64,000 nt of DNA from CAVTLG01 sp963735495 (lineage in GTDB: Bacteria; Chloroflexota; Ktedonobacteria; Ktedonobacterales; Ktedonobacteraceae), in the NCBI GenBank assembly GCA_963735495.1, contig CAVTLG010000009.1, positions 930,001-994,000 of the forward strand, in the 5' to 3' direction. How positions within the stretch are numbered: position 1 is the first letter of the stretch; each line of letters starts with the position of its first letter. The notes beneath the pieces were generated by a model that worked only from the letters and a program-made list of their open reading frames with translations, was not told the DNA's origin and made no database searches. Positions 12,778 through 20,860 of this stretch are shown here, one piece after another. The position numbers were made by a program, and so were the translations under genes.

Positions 12778-13627
12778 TTATATAAAAACTGTACATCCGC
12801 GCTGTTCAAGTTGTTGCAGCCACCCAGGCTGTGAAGAGAACTTGTTCCATCTCACATCTAACTTTTCCAGATTTGGGAGGTCGCCAATATTTGCTGGAAG
12901 CGAAACCAGTCTATTCGCTCTTAAGTCCAGGTGCGTCAGGTTTTTCAAGTGGCCAAGAGATGCGGGGAGCGTAATCAACCTGTTATTTCGCAGGTCCAGA
13001 TGTGTCAAGCTTGTAAGGTCGCCGAGAGATGCGGGGAGCGTAATCAACCTGTTATTTCGCAGGTCCAGATGTGTCAAGCTTGTAAGGTCGCCGAGAGATG
13101 CGGGGAGCGTAATCAGTCTGTTATCGCACAGGTGCAATTGTTTGAGACGTGTCAAATGACCAAGGGACTCAGGAAGCGCAACTAGCTTATTGTTCATCGC
13201 GTGCAATTCTTTGAGGTTTGCGAGGTTGCCGAGAGACTCCGGGAGTGCGGTTAATTGATTATTGTATAGTCTGAACTCTTTGAGATTTGCGAGGTTGCCA
13301 AGAGACTCCGGGAGGGTCGTCAGCGCGTTATCAGTAATATTTAGATAAGCCAGTCTGGTCAAGTTGCCAAGAGATGCCGGGAGTGCGGTTAACTTATTAT
13401 TACTTATGTAGAGAAAAAAAGTCAGGTTGGTCAAATTGCCAAGAGACTCAGGAAGCGAAGTCAGTTCATTATGACCTAAATCGAGGGTGGAGAGGTTTGT
13501 GAGATTGCCAATACTCTCAGGAAGGGAAGTCAATTTGTTGCTGTGTAGATAGAGTTGTGTAAGGTTGCGCATGCCGCCAATTTCCTCGGGGAGAGCCGAA
13601 AACTGATTTTGCCCCAAGTTTAATAGA
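12778..13627 (-). pseudogene. Leucine-rich-repeat protein, 5' end removed by transposon
   Basis: At least 279 residues made almost entirely of about twelve 23-residue bacterial leucine-rich repeats of the form NLTHLDLRNNRLITLPASLG, with no other domain visible. The final segment (LEKLDVRWNKFSSQPGWLQQ) caps the array. Translation in frame continues upstream of the TTG at 13617 through LLNL, and the LRR pattern runs right up to the inverted repeat of the Tn3-family element at 13628. There is no start codon with a ribosome-binding site and no N-terminal cap. The simplest reading is that the transposon insertion removed the 5' part. The right flank of the transposon does not clearly continue the gene. 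Confidence 0.75.
12956..13093 (-). repeat. Two perfect 69-bp tandem copies inside the LRR gene
   Basis: The 69-bp unit beginning AGAGATGCGGGGAGCGTAAT at 12956-13024 is repeated without a mismatch at 13025-13093. 69 bp is exactly one 23-residue LRR, so the array has recently gained or lost whole repeats. Confidence 0.9.
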
Positions 13628-13658
13628 TAACGGAACGAAAAACCACGCTAAGGAATTT
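13628..13658 (+). repeat. Left terminal inverted repeat of Tn3-family element
   Basis: 31 bases beginning TAACGGAACG and ending CTAAGGAATTT, exactly inverted at 20039-20069. The GGAACGAAAAnCCACGcTAAG core is the conserved transposase-binding part of Tn3-family ends. Confidence 0.88.
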
Positions 13659-13692
13659 GCCCTTCTGATGCGGTTCAGAGGAGAGAACAAAA

Positions 13693-13730
13693 TGGCTGGC
13701 AGAATGCCGCGTCTGGCACGTTGTCAGCCA
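13693..13730 (-). terminator. Hairpin downstream of transposase gene
   Basis: TGGCTGGCA at 13693-13701 pairs with TGTCAGCCA at 13722-13730, with an inner TGCC/GGCA stem. A-runs on the left and right give a short T-tract on either strand. It sits just past the transposase stop codon and probably ends its transcript. Confidence 0.55.
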
Positions 13731-13756
13731 AAAAGGTGATTGAAGCAGAGGAGAGA

Positions 13757-16700
13757 CTATGCGATGGTTTCCTCTAGAGGGGTTTCAGTATCTTGTCCTG
13801 GTGCTTCCTCGCGGCTTTCTGTCTCTTCCAACTCACGGAGAGGGTGGAATGCTCCCTGGCGGATCTCATCAGGAAGCGAGAAGGTGTATCGGCCCAAGAA
13901 ATTGATGTGATCATACCCGAGTGGAGAGAGGCGTTCAATATCTTCTGGTGCGATCTTCATCCCTCGCTCTCGCATCTCCTCCAATGCTCGATGCATATAT
14001 AAGGTATTCCAGAGCACCAAAGCATTGACGACCAGGCCCAGGGCTCCAAGTTGTTCTTCCTGCCCTTCGCGATACCGTTGGCGTACTTCCCCTTTTTGTC
14101 CAAAATAGGTGATGCGTGCCAAGCTGTGGCGACTTTCCCCTTTGTTTAACTGGATCAAGATACGTTGCCTGTACGCAGGATCATCAATATAGTTGAGTAA
14201 ATACAGCGTTTTGGCGATGCGTCCGAGTTCTGCGATGGCTTTCGCCAGGGTAGAAGGATGCCCATTTCCCTGAAGCGCTCGCAACAAGTCGGTGACATTC
14301 ACGGTTCCTAATTTCAGAGAGCCCGCAACGCGCAAAATATCATCCCAGTTCTGTTCGATCAACGTCTGATTGATGGTCTGACGGGCCAAACCATTCAAAA
14401 CGCTGTAGTCAGCCGAGGCATCCATGCGCCAGAAGCGAGACTCGCCCAGATCAGCGAGTCGGGGACTGAATTGATACCCCAACACATGAAATAATCCAAA
14501 AATCAGGTCGGTATAGGAGGCGGTGTCAGTCATTAACTCCTTGGGATTGAGTCCCGTTTCTTGATTGAGCAGTCCTTCCAGGACGACCAAAGAATCACGG
14601 AGCGTTCCTGTGACCACGATATTTTTGAAGCCGCTAAATTGGTCACTGGTATAGTTCACCAGCGTAATGCCGCGTCCGGTTCCAAAGTATTTGGTATTAG
14701 GACCAGCATTGAAGGTCTTCAAGGGAACAACAAAACGCAATCCATCGGCGCTTGCCACTTCTCCGCCTCCCCAGGCTTGAGCGAGAGGAATCTGCGCTTG
14801 ATAGTCGACGAGGCATGCATTCGCACGAGAAAGGGTATCGGGTCGGATATAATTCTGTTGCACATAGAGTAATCGATCTCGCTCCAGTGCAGGAATCCCT
14901 GCTCGTATCATAGGGGTAAGTCCAATATTACAAGCCTCCGCAAGCAAGACGGCACAGATAGATATGGGTAAGTCATCGAGACGAGAACGCCCTTCGCTGA
15001 CATGCGAAAACTCAGCGGCAAAGCCCGTGCGTGCTTGGATTTCCAAGAGGAGTTCCGGTAAATCCACCAATGGCTGGCGTCGTGCGACGCGATGACGCAG
15101 GAGGTGGAGGCTCTCAGGCTCCTCAACTTTGTCCAAACCCGTGAGGATGAGCGTATCGACTTCCAGTCCTGCTTTGTTTTTGATCTTCTCGATACGAACA
15201 CCTGGCTGGGGAAATCTCGCTGCAGTGGAGCGATAGGCCGCATCGAGTCGGCGTGCAAGTTCATCCAGTTCCAATTTTGGTTCAGCCTTTCTTCCTAATG
15301 ATTGACAGATCGTCGGTCGGACCCGCTCCCAAGGCTCCCCGGTGAGTAACTTCGCTCGTGGATCTCCCCAACGAGCACTCTCCTCCACAAACACATCATG
15401 GCGACGGAGAGCGTCATGGAGGCGTTCGAGCACACATAAGGTATAGTAGCGACGATCCACAGGCGCATCGGCAGGAGCGACAAGGCGTTTCCAACTTGCC
15501 GGAACCACTTCCATCGGTGCGCTGTCCATGGCGGGCTGTTTTTGTCCTTCCAACTCTTTGAGAAACGTCAGCGCTTTGAGAACTGGTTTCCCTGCCTCAT
15601 TACTGGCAAATTCGACGGTACGCAGGAGAGCCGGGAAAAAGCGACGTACTGCAGGATAGCGTGCCACAATTTCCTGGTAGTAGTTGTCATCGGCTGGACG
15701 TGCCAGTTGATAGATGGTTGTGACGGCCTCAGTGATCCTGGTCTGTTTTTCGGCGAGAAAGGTTCGTACCTGTTCATTAGTCCATGCTGGAGTGATGACT
15801 TTCTCACTGATCTCGGCCAGCGATAAGGCGGCTGCATCCAGATCTCGCAGTGTCCGCAAGCGTGCTTTTTTTCCAGAACTGACAGAACGAGCCAGGAGGT
15901 CTCGGATGAGCATATCCAGCACATCGAGGGAATCATCTTGTGCGGTGACCGCAAGCTGGCGTGCAAAGGACACCAGTGTTGCCATGCGACGTTGTTCGGT
16001 TAAACTGGCAATGTTCTGAGCTTTTGTTGTCACGGCATACTGTGCGAGAGCCTTGATCCGAGACACGGGAACATTTATGAGATCGAGTGGGCCAACGTCT
16101 AACTGCCGCACTTCCGTCAGACGAGCCAGAGCCTGGACCAGGACTGGCGCACTGGCTCGGGAAGGAGCACGGCGAAGGCGTTCGAGGTTGGTGATTCGTG
16201 AGACCCCTGCACGAGCCAGGAGTCCCTCCAAATCCGTTCGTTGTTCGGGAGAAACAGCCGCGCTTAATCGTTGCCATAAGCGTTCTGCAACCCGCTCTCG
16301 AATAGTGGAGATCAGACGGGTAAGCGTGGTCACGCCTGGCAGCAGGACTTTCTTGTCCAAAAGCCAAGCAGTCGCCAGATCAAAGAGGACACTTGGTCGC
16401 TCGGTCCCGATCCAGATGCGCGCATAGAGGAAACGCATCAAAGCAAATCCTCCACAACGATGCGAAAACTCTTTATAGCCAGAATACTTTCTGATTTCCA
16501 GCGTATGCTCCTGCTGGGTCTGGATTCGTTCGGCGTAGCGAACGATACACTGCGGATCAGCAATACCCAACTGGGTTGCCATATAGGCAATCACCCCAAT
16601 GGGGATATTAACAGGATCAACAAGAAAGACCCCAAGAAATCGAAGGGTGCCGATCTGGAGGGCAAACCCTAAGCGGTTATGATCTCCACGGCGCTCTCGC

Positions 16701-16819
16701 ACGAGGACGCGGTCCTCATCATCGAGATGAAAATAGCGGGCGAGTTGCTCGGGAGACGGTTCTCCAACATAGCGGCCATAGCGCTGCTCTTGTGCCTCGG
16801 TCAGATACTCAACAGGCAT
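13757..16819 (-). CDS. tnpA: Tn3-family transposase
   Basis: A 1,020-residue transposase of normal Tn3-family length. The N-terminus has the DUF4158-type region (LTEAQEQRYGRYVGEPSPEQ, then YFHLDDEDRVLVRERRGDHN). The C-terminal half has family blocks such as GPNTKYFGTGRGITLVNYTS, LMTDTASYTDLIFGLFHVLG and YQFSPRLADL that belong to the DDE catalytic core. No stop or frameshift interrupts it. GAGGAGG lies 8 bases before the ATG at 16819. It cuts at the terminal repeats and performs replicative transposition to a cointegrate, which the adjacent resolvase would resolve. Confidence 0.95.
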   Translation of the reverse strand: MPVEYLTEAQEQRYGRYVGEPSPEQLARYFHLDDEDRVLVRERRGDHNRLGFALQIGTLRFLGVFLVDPVNIPIGVIAYMATQLGIADPQCIVRYAERIQTQQEHTLEIRKYSGYKEFSHRCGGFALMRFLYARIWIGTERPSVLFDLATAWLLDKKVLLPGVTTLTRLISTIRERVAERLWQRLSAAVSPEQRTDLEGLLARAGVSRITNLERLRRAPSRASAPVLVQALARLTEVRQLDVGPLDLINVPVSRIKALAQYAVTTKAQNIASLTEQRRMATLVSFARQLAVTAQDDSLDVLDMLIRDLLARSVSSGKKARLRTLRDLDAAALSLAEISEKVITPAWTNEQVRTFLAEKQTRITEAVTTIYQLARPADDNYYQEIVARYPAVRRFFPALLRTVEFASNEAGKPVLKALTFLKELEGQKQPAMDSAPMEVVPASWKRLVAPADAPVDRRYYTLCVLERLHDALRRHDVFVEESARWGDPRAKLLTGEPWERVRPTICQSLGRKAEPKLELDELARRLDAAYRSTAARFPQPGVRIEKIKNKAGLEVDTLILTGLDKVEEPESLHLLRHRVARRQPLVDLPELLLEIQARTGFAAEFSHVSEGRSRLDDLPISICAVLLAEACNIGLTPMIRAGIPALERDRLLYVQQNYIRPDTLSRANACLVDYQAQIPLAQAWGGGEVASADGLRFVVPLKTFNAGPNTKYFGTGRGITLVNYTSDQFSGFKNIVVTGTLRDSLVVLEGLLNQETGLNPKELMTDTASYTDLIFGLFHVLGYQFSPRLADLGESRFWRMDASADYSVLNGLARQTINQTLIEQNWDDILRVAGSLKLGTVNVTDLLRALQGNGHPSTLAKAIAELGRIAKTLYLLNYIDDPAYRQRILIQLNKGESRHSLARITYFGQKGEVRQRYREGQEEQLGALGLVVNALVLWNTLYMHRALEEMRERGMKIAPEDIERLSPLGYDHINFLGRYTFSLPDEIRQGAFHPLRELEETESREEAPGQDTETPLEETIA

Positions 16820-17123
16820 CTCTCATGCCTCCTCTCGTATGCCTAACAAGCTTGCAGTGCCGATAGGTGTGTGTACCATAGTCCAGTGGGAAGCGCATCA
16901 CAAGCAAAAGGGGAGAAACGTGACTAATGGCTGTTCAACGTGGCAGAGCATTGGGAGAATGAGGGCTGACCTTCGTCTTTCATATGCCCGAAAGGGGATG
17001 TATGTAGCGGTCTTAACGGACGTTTTGGCCTATACAGAATGGACTGTGTTATACTCTGTATCACTATCACAAGCTGTATAGGTCTTGTGGGAGAAAACAG
17101 GTTAAGAGGATACAGTCCCACTT
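16820..17123. promoter_or_regulatory. Divergent tnpA/tnpR spacer with probable res site
   Basis: A 304-base spacer where Tn3-family elements keep their resolution site. Imperfect dyads are clustered at about 16990-17100: CCTATACAG at 17029-17037 is mirrored by CTGTATAGG at 17074-17082, and GTTATACTCTGTATCAC lies between. A TATACT at 17050-17055 could be the resolvase -10 box, allowing autorepression by resolvase. Exact subsites cannot be assigned by eye. Confidence 0.55.
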
Positions 17124-17744
17124 ATGAGCCAGACCATCGCCTACTTGAGAACCTCGACGGATAAACAGGATCTCAACAACCAGAAACTGGAGATCCTGGA
17201 ATGGGCCAGAAAAAAAGACCTGAAGATCGACGAGTTTGTCCAAATTACCATGTCTTCACGCAAAACCAGGAAGCAGCGGCGTATTGAAGAAGTGCTTCAG
17301 ATGCTGGCCGACTCTGATACGCTCATTGTTACTGAGCTTTCCCGTCTGGGCCGCAGTACTGCTGAAGTTATCGCGCTTGTCAATGAACTGGTCGCACGCA
17401 ATATCCGGGTCATTATCCTCAAGCAGAACCTGGATATCTCCCAGCATGATATGAGTTCAAAAATCATCATTACCCTCTTCTCGCTCTTTGCGGAGCTGGA
17501 GCGCGATCTGATCAGTCTCCGAACAAAAGAAGCACTGGCAGCCAAAAAGCAGCAGGGCAAAACGCTTGGCAAACCAAAGGGGACCATTCAGAAAAGCAAA
17601 TTTGATGCTGATCTGGAGCGGATTAAAGATCTCCTCAAATTAGGGCTGTCAGTACGCAAAATAGCTGACCTCCTCGGCTACAACAACCATCTCGCACTCA
17701 ATACCTACATCACCAAACGCCAGCTCCGCGAACAAAGCTCATAG
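17124..17744 (+). CDS. tnpR: Serine site-specific recombinase (resolvase)
   Basis: A 206-residue resolvase/invertase. The catalytic serine is Ser11 in AYLRTSTDKQ, and the conserved arginine region VTELSRLGRSTAEV and helix E (LFAELERDLISLRTKEAL) follow. The C-terminus (GLSVRKIADLLGYNNHLALN) is the helix-turn-helix DNA-binding domain. It is divergent from tnpA across the probable res site, as in Tn3. A ribosome-binding site is weak (AAGAGGA about 14 bases upstream). Confidence 0.93.
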   Translation: MSQTIAYLRTSTDKQDLNNQKLEILEWARKKDLKIDEFVQITMSSRKTRKQRRIEEVLQMLADSDTLIVTELSRLGRSTAEVIALVNELVARNIRVIILKQNLDISQHDMSSKIIITLFSLFAELERDLISLRTKEALAAKKQQGKTLGKPKGTIQKSKFDADLERIKDLLKLGLSVRKIADLLGYNNHLALNTYITKRQLREQSS

Positions 17745-17759
17745 AAAATCCCCTTCAGA

Positions 17760-18356
17760 TTATCTTCCACGTACAGAATCAATTGCTTCGGCATATAAAG
17801 TATTAAAACTCTTTTTTCTATCACCTCTCACCCATACGTTCATAGCTGCGTCTAGGCATGCAATTGCACTTGAAACAATTGCTGTAGCTTTGATATCGGG
17901 TATTGAGCTAGTGTAACCCATTCGTTCTTGGATAATTGGCACAAGCACCCGTTGCCATTCAGCATGCTTTTGTGCATGTCTTGCGTGAAGAGAAGGCGTT
18001 TCAAGTACGAGTTTCGCTATCGCGAAAGCTCGTTCATCAGAATATTTTGAGGAAGGCAGTGATGTAGCTGCACGCTCAAGAGCAATCCAAGGGTTCTCCT
18101 CTATGGGTCGAGCGGCAAGAGCCTCAGCCAGTATTCGCCCTTGGTTTTCTATATCACCAAGTACTATATCTTCTTTCGTGCCAAAATACCTAAAGAATGA
18201 TCGCTTTGAGATTCCAGCGGCTGTCGTTATCTGTTCAATAGTCGTATTCTCAAAACCATCTTCCAGGAACATGTCTAACGCCACGTCAATAACTTGAGCG
18301 TGTATTATTGCGCGAGTCTTACTCCATACAGTCTCAACTGGTTCTGTTTTGTTCAT
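17760..18356 (-). CDS. TetR-family transcriptional regulator
   Basis: A 198-residue one-component repressor. The ATG at 18356 is preferred over an upstream one because the TetR fold then starts correctly: AIIHAQVIDVALDMFLEDGF, then the helix-turn-helix TTIEQITTAAGISKRSFFRY and FGTKEDIV. The ligand domain is about 130 residues with no recognisable family. It is divergent from the carboxylesterase gene with 85 bases between the starts, and a dyad overlapping the esterase promoter is the likely operator. Both genes are more AT-rich than the window average, as expected for transposon cargo. Confidence 0.9.
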   Translation of the reverse strand: MNKTEPVETVWSKTRAIIHAQVIDVALDMFLEDGFENTTIEQITTAAGISKRSFFRYFGTKEDIVLGDIENQGRILAEALAARPIEENPWIALERAATSLPSSKYSDERAFAIAKLVLETPSLHARHAQKHAEWQRVLVPIIQERMGYTSSIPDIKATAIVSSAIACLDAAMNVWVRGDRKKSFNTLYAEAIDSVRGR

Positions 18357-18383
18357 GGTAGCATTATACACTAAGGTGCATAC

Positions 18384-18413
18384 TTGACACAAGGTGCCAA
18401 CAAGGCGTATGAT
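18384..18413 (+). promoter_or_regulatory. Esterase promoter overlapped by candidate TetR operator
   Basis: TTGACA at 18384-18389, an 18-base spacer and TATGAT at 18408-18413 form a good promoter about 30 bases before the esterase ATG. A dyad TTGACAC-AAG-GTGCCAA (18384-18400, one mismatch between arms) covers the -35 box. This is where a divergent TetR repressor would bind. Confidence 0.65.
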
Positions 18414-18441
18414 GTCACTATTATTTATGATTGGAGAATAC

Positions 18442-19929
18442 ATGACCGACTACATCACGACAAAAATAACTACTGGCATAATTAGAGGACGAAGAGCCAA
18501 CGATGTTGATACCTATCTCGGCGTACCATATGCGGCGCCTCCTGTTGGGAGATTACGATATGCCGCACCAGAACCAGCGTCAGCATGGTCTGGTATACGC
18601 GATGCCCTCGAGCCAGGACCGTCCGCTCCCCAAGATGGCGTGAAAAGCTTCTTTGGACTCGATATGATTGCCGTTACAGGTTCAGAGTGGCGCAGAGGCG
18701 ATGACTACCTAACACTCAATATATGGACTCCATCATCTGCCAAAAATCTTCCTGTGATGGTATACATTCACGGTGGTGGCCTTGTTCTTGGTACGAAAGA
18801 TGCTCCTGTATACGACGGAAGAAACTTTGCACGAGATGGTGTCATTTCCGTCAATATCAACTATAGACTTGGTATAGATGGCTTCCTTGCTATTCCAGGA
18901 GCGCCAACAAATTTAGGACTTCGCGATATGCTCGCTGGGCTTGCATGGGTTAAAGAGAACATTACCGCGTTTGGTGGAGATCCTAAGAATGTCACAGTCT
19001 TCGGAGAATCTGGTGGCGGTATTGCTGTTGCGTGTCTCCTATCGAGCCCTCTATCCAAAAGCTTGTTCTCAAAAGCTATTGTCCAGAGTGGTCATGGATC
19101 AGCTGTATACCCACTTGAGATTGCCCATAGAGTAACGAAAAAAGTAGCAGAGATTCTCAACATACCTGCTGACATTGACGGCTTCCGATCCGTCGACGCT
19201 GAGAAAACCGTTGCTGCATTTGGACGTGTAGCACGACCTGGCGCTGTAAACCTAAAAGACGAAAACGGTTTTGACCCATCATTTGGGCTTGGGGTTATCA
19301 ATCCAATAATTGGAGATGATGTTCTCCCCAAGTACCCGCTCCTTGCACTGCGCGAAGGTGCCGCAAAAGATGTGCCGTTGATAATTGGCACCACGAAGAA
19401 TGAAGCCAACTTCTGGTTTGCGCCAAACAGATTAATATTACTCCCAACAATTCTCATTCGCCCGATTCTTCGACGTATGGTTTCTCATTCCGGCGAACTC
19501 ATACAAGCATATACAAAGGAGAGACGATCACGAGGCGGTGAAACTTTCACCCGTATCCTTACCGATCTCTCGTTCCGCTGGCCAGCACGTCAATACGCGG
19601 AAGCGCACCAGGGACAGACGTACGTTTATGATTTTGACTGGCATTCGCCAGCTAGCGGTGGTCGACTAGGTGCGGCGCACGGAATGGACATTGCGTTTGT
19701 ATTTGATACCCTCAAAACAGTAACCGGTTCGCACGGCATTGCTGGGAATAATCCACCGCAAAAACTCGCTGACGATATGCATCGCGTATGGCGAGAGTTT
19801 GCAAGTACAGGGTCGACGCAATGGCCTACGTTTAAAGCGAACGAACGAAACGTCTACCTTTTTGGGAGTAATATCACGACCAAGGAAATGCCTCTTCCTG
19901 CTGCGGCTTTTTATCCAGATCCTAAGTAG
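18442..19929 (+). CDS. Type-B carboxylesterase (passenger of transposon)
   Basis: A 495-residue alpha/beta hydrolase of the carboxylesterase / para-nitrobenzyl esterase family. The ATG at 18442 was chosen because GGAGAA precedes it and the protein then starts at the family's usual point (TGIIRGRRANDVDTYLGVPY). The oxyanion HGGG is at 110-113, the nucleophile elbow GESGGG at 188-193 (Ser190), and a candidate catalytic His lies in LGAAHGMDIAFVF near residue 415. No signal peptide is visible, so it acts in the cytoplasm on an unknown ester. Its position under a divergent TetR inside a Tn3-family transposon suggests inducible detoxification or use of an ester compound. That role is inference. Confidence 0.9.
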   Translation: MTDYITTKITTGIIRGRRANDVDTYLGVPYAAPPVGRLRYAAPEPASAWSGIRDALEPGPSAPQDGVKSFFGLDMIAVTGSEWRRGDDYLTLNIWTPSSAKNLPVMVYIHGGGLVLGTKDAPVYDGRNFARDGVISVNINYRLGIDGFLAIPGAPTNLGLRDMLAGLAWVKENITAFGGDPKNVTVFGESGGGIAVACLLSSPLSKSLFSKAIVQSGHGSAVYPLEIAHRVTKKVAEILNIPADIDGFRSVDAEKTVAAFGRVARPGAVNLKDENGFDPSFGLGVINPIIGDDVLPKYPLLALREGAAKDVPLIIGTTKNEANFWFAPNRLILLPTILIRPILRRMVSHSGELIQAYTKERRSRGGETFTRILTDLSFRWPARQYAEAHQGQTYVYDFDWHSPASGGRLGAAHGMDIAFVFDTLKTVTGSHGIAGNNPPQKLADDMHRVWREFASTGSTQWPTFKANERNVYLFGSNITTKEMPLPAAAFYPDPK

Positions 19930-19947
19930 CGCATTTCATTACCGCCA

Positions 19948-20034
19948 ATGAATGAGCACAACCCAAAACAGTATCAGGAAGCCACATTTGACCTCTCGTT
20001 TGCGAGCAAAAAGTGGCAACGTGTTGATTGTTGA
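19948..20034 (+). pseudogene. Possible small transposase-derived remnant
   Basis: A 28-codon frame (MNEHNPKQYQEATFDLSFAS, then KKWQRVDC and stop) just inside the right end of the transposon. The F-ASKKWQR pattern recalls an internal segment of other Tn3-type transposases, so it may be a scar of a related element. Too short for certainty. Confidence 0.2.
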
Positions 20035-20038
20035 ATAA

Positions 20039-20069
20039 AAATTCCTTAGCGTGGTTTTTCGTTCCGTTA
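20039..20069 (-). repeat. Right terminal inverted repeat of Tn3-family element
   Basis: An exact 31-base inverted copy of 13628-13658, reading AAATTCCTTAGCG...CCGTTA on the + strand. Confidence 0.88.
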
Positions 20070-20139
20070 ATACTCGAGGGCCTCATACATATTTTTTGTT
20101 TCCTTAACTCTGTTCTTTCCTGTTCTTGTATAGTATCAA

Positions 20140-20170
20140 AATCTGATACGCTTGTGAAGCGTATCAGATT
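20140..20170. promoter_or_regulatory. Perfect 14-bp inverted repeat, operator- or recombination-site-like
   Basis: AATCTGATACGCTT at 20140-20153 and its exact complement at 20157-20170 are separated by GTG. There is no T-run, so a terminator is unlikely. The shape suits a TetR-type operator or a tyrosine-recombinase core. It lies between the transposon end and the P-type ATPase debris. Confidence 0.5.
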
Positions 20171-20256
20171 GGAACTCTAGGGATTTTCATATAGTCTAAG
20201 GGCTATAAAAGAAGATATTCCACGCCCAGAACTTGCTCAGCTTTCCACCCATTTAG

Positions 20257-20457
20257 GTGCCGCGAGCCGTCCACCTGGGCCGGCACGTCATGCGTGTGGC
20301 GTTGCAAGGGATCTGGATTGGCATTGGTCTCTCCGGCGTCGCGATGGTGTTTGCGGCCTTTGGCTTCATTGATCCAGCAGCCGGAGCGTTACTGCAAGAA
20401 GGGATTGATGTGCTGGTCATCCTCAATGCCTTACGGGTGGGCAAAATCACCTTTTGA
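20257..20457 (+). pseudogene. Heavy-metal P-type ATPase, C-terminal fragment
   Basis: 66 residues matching the last part of P1B-type ATPases (ZntA/CadA/CopA-like): GRHVMRVALQGIWIGIGLSG, FGFIDPAAGALLQEGIDVLV and ILNALRVGKITF at the stop. These include the final two membrane helices. An in-frame stop precedes the GTG at 20257, and no phosphorylation (DKTG), ATP-binding or metal-binding regions remain. Confidence 0.8.
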
Positions 20458-20496
20458 GCGCGCTTGAAGCCCTCTGCTTCCAGCGAACACCGAGCC

Positions 20497-20655
20497 ATGT
20501 CCCGGCCACTGCAAGGACTCTCCACCCACGAGGTGGAAATCCAGCGAACGGCAGGAAAAGGCGCGGTCATGCCTCCTCCCACAGGACGTACCTATACCCA
20601 GATTATCCGCGAAGATGTGTTTACCTTGATCAACAATCTGTTGTTCCTGCTCTGC
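20497..20655 (+). pseudogene. Second P-type ATPase, N-terminal fragment
   Basis: About 53 residues resembling the cytoplasmic N-terminus of calcium/cation P-type ATPases: LQGLSTHEVEIQRTAGKGAV, then PPPTGRTYTQIIREDVFTLI and the first membrane helix NNLLFLLC. The similarity stops abruptly near 20655, where an integrase fragment on the other strand begins. The previous fragment is an ATPase tail and this is an ATPase head, so two adjacent ATPase genes seem to have been cut down. Confidence 0.65.
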
Positions 20656-20828
20656 TGCGTATGCTCTATGAAGAGGTTGGTAAGATCAACGACGCGGCAC
20701 CCAGCCCAATAGCCGAGCGCGAAGAGCGCTTGTCCACGGAGATCGTCTTGCTTGACCAGGTTGTGCAAAATGGTTCGTTGTTGTGGAGACAGCGTGCGAG
20801 GAGACCTTCGAAAGGCTTTCTCTGCCTG
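20655..20828 (-). pseudogene. Tyrosine integrase fragment
   Basis: About 58 codons on the reverse strand read FRRSPRTLSPQQRTILHNLV, then KQDDLRGQALFALGYWAGCR and VVDLTNLFIEHTQ. The ALFALGYWAGCRVVDL block is the box I region of phage-type integrases carrying the first catalytic Arg. There is no start codon and the C-terminal His-x-x-Arg and Tyr boxes are missing. A perfect 32-bp palindrome directly precedes it. Confidence 0.55.
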
Positions 20829-20860
20829 TTAACATGAAACGGAATTCCGTTTCATGTTAA
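20829..20860. promoter_or_regulatory. Perfect 32-bp palindrome
   Basis: The half-site TTAACATGAAACGGAA at 20829-20844 is followed immediately by its exact complement to 20860, centred on GGAATTCC. The core ATGAAACGG...CCGTTTCAT resembles TetR-family operators. Its position next to an integrase fragment also allows a recombination site. Confidence 0.6.

Larger units (their letters stand above)
13628..20069. mobile_element. Tn3-family transposon with TetR/carboxylesterase passenger
   Basis: A 6,442-bp element bounded by 31-bp perfect inverted repeats. It contains a full-length Tn3-family transposase (13757-16819, reverse), a resolution-site region (about 16990-17100), a serine resolvase (17124-17744, forward) and the divergent passenger genes tetR (17760-18356, reverse) and a carboxylesterase (18442-19929, forward). 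The inner part of the repeats (GGAACGAAAAACCACGCTAAG) closely matches the inner half of Tn3/Tn4430 ends. The outer GGGG normally found at Tn3 ends is missing on both sides. The flanking pentamers ATAGA and ATACT share only three bases, so no clean 5-bp target duplication is present. Its left end truncates an LRR gene. Confidence 0.85.

Noticed and set aside
12842..13185. Forward-strand repeat ORFs opposite the LRR gene
   Set aside because: Cys/Arg-rich products arise only because the LRR DNA repeats are read backwards; no start signal.
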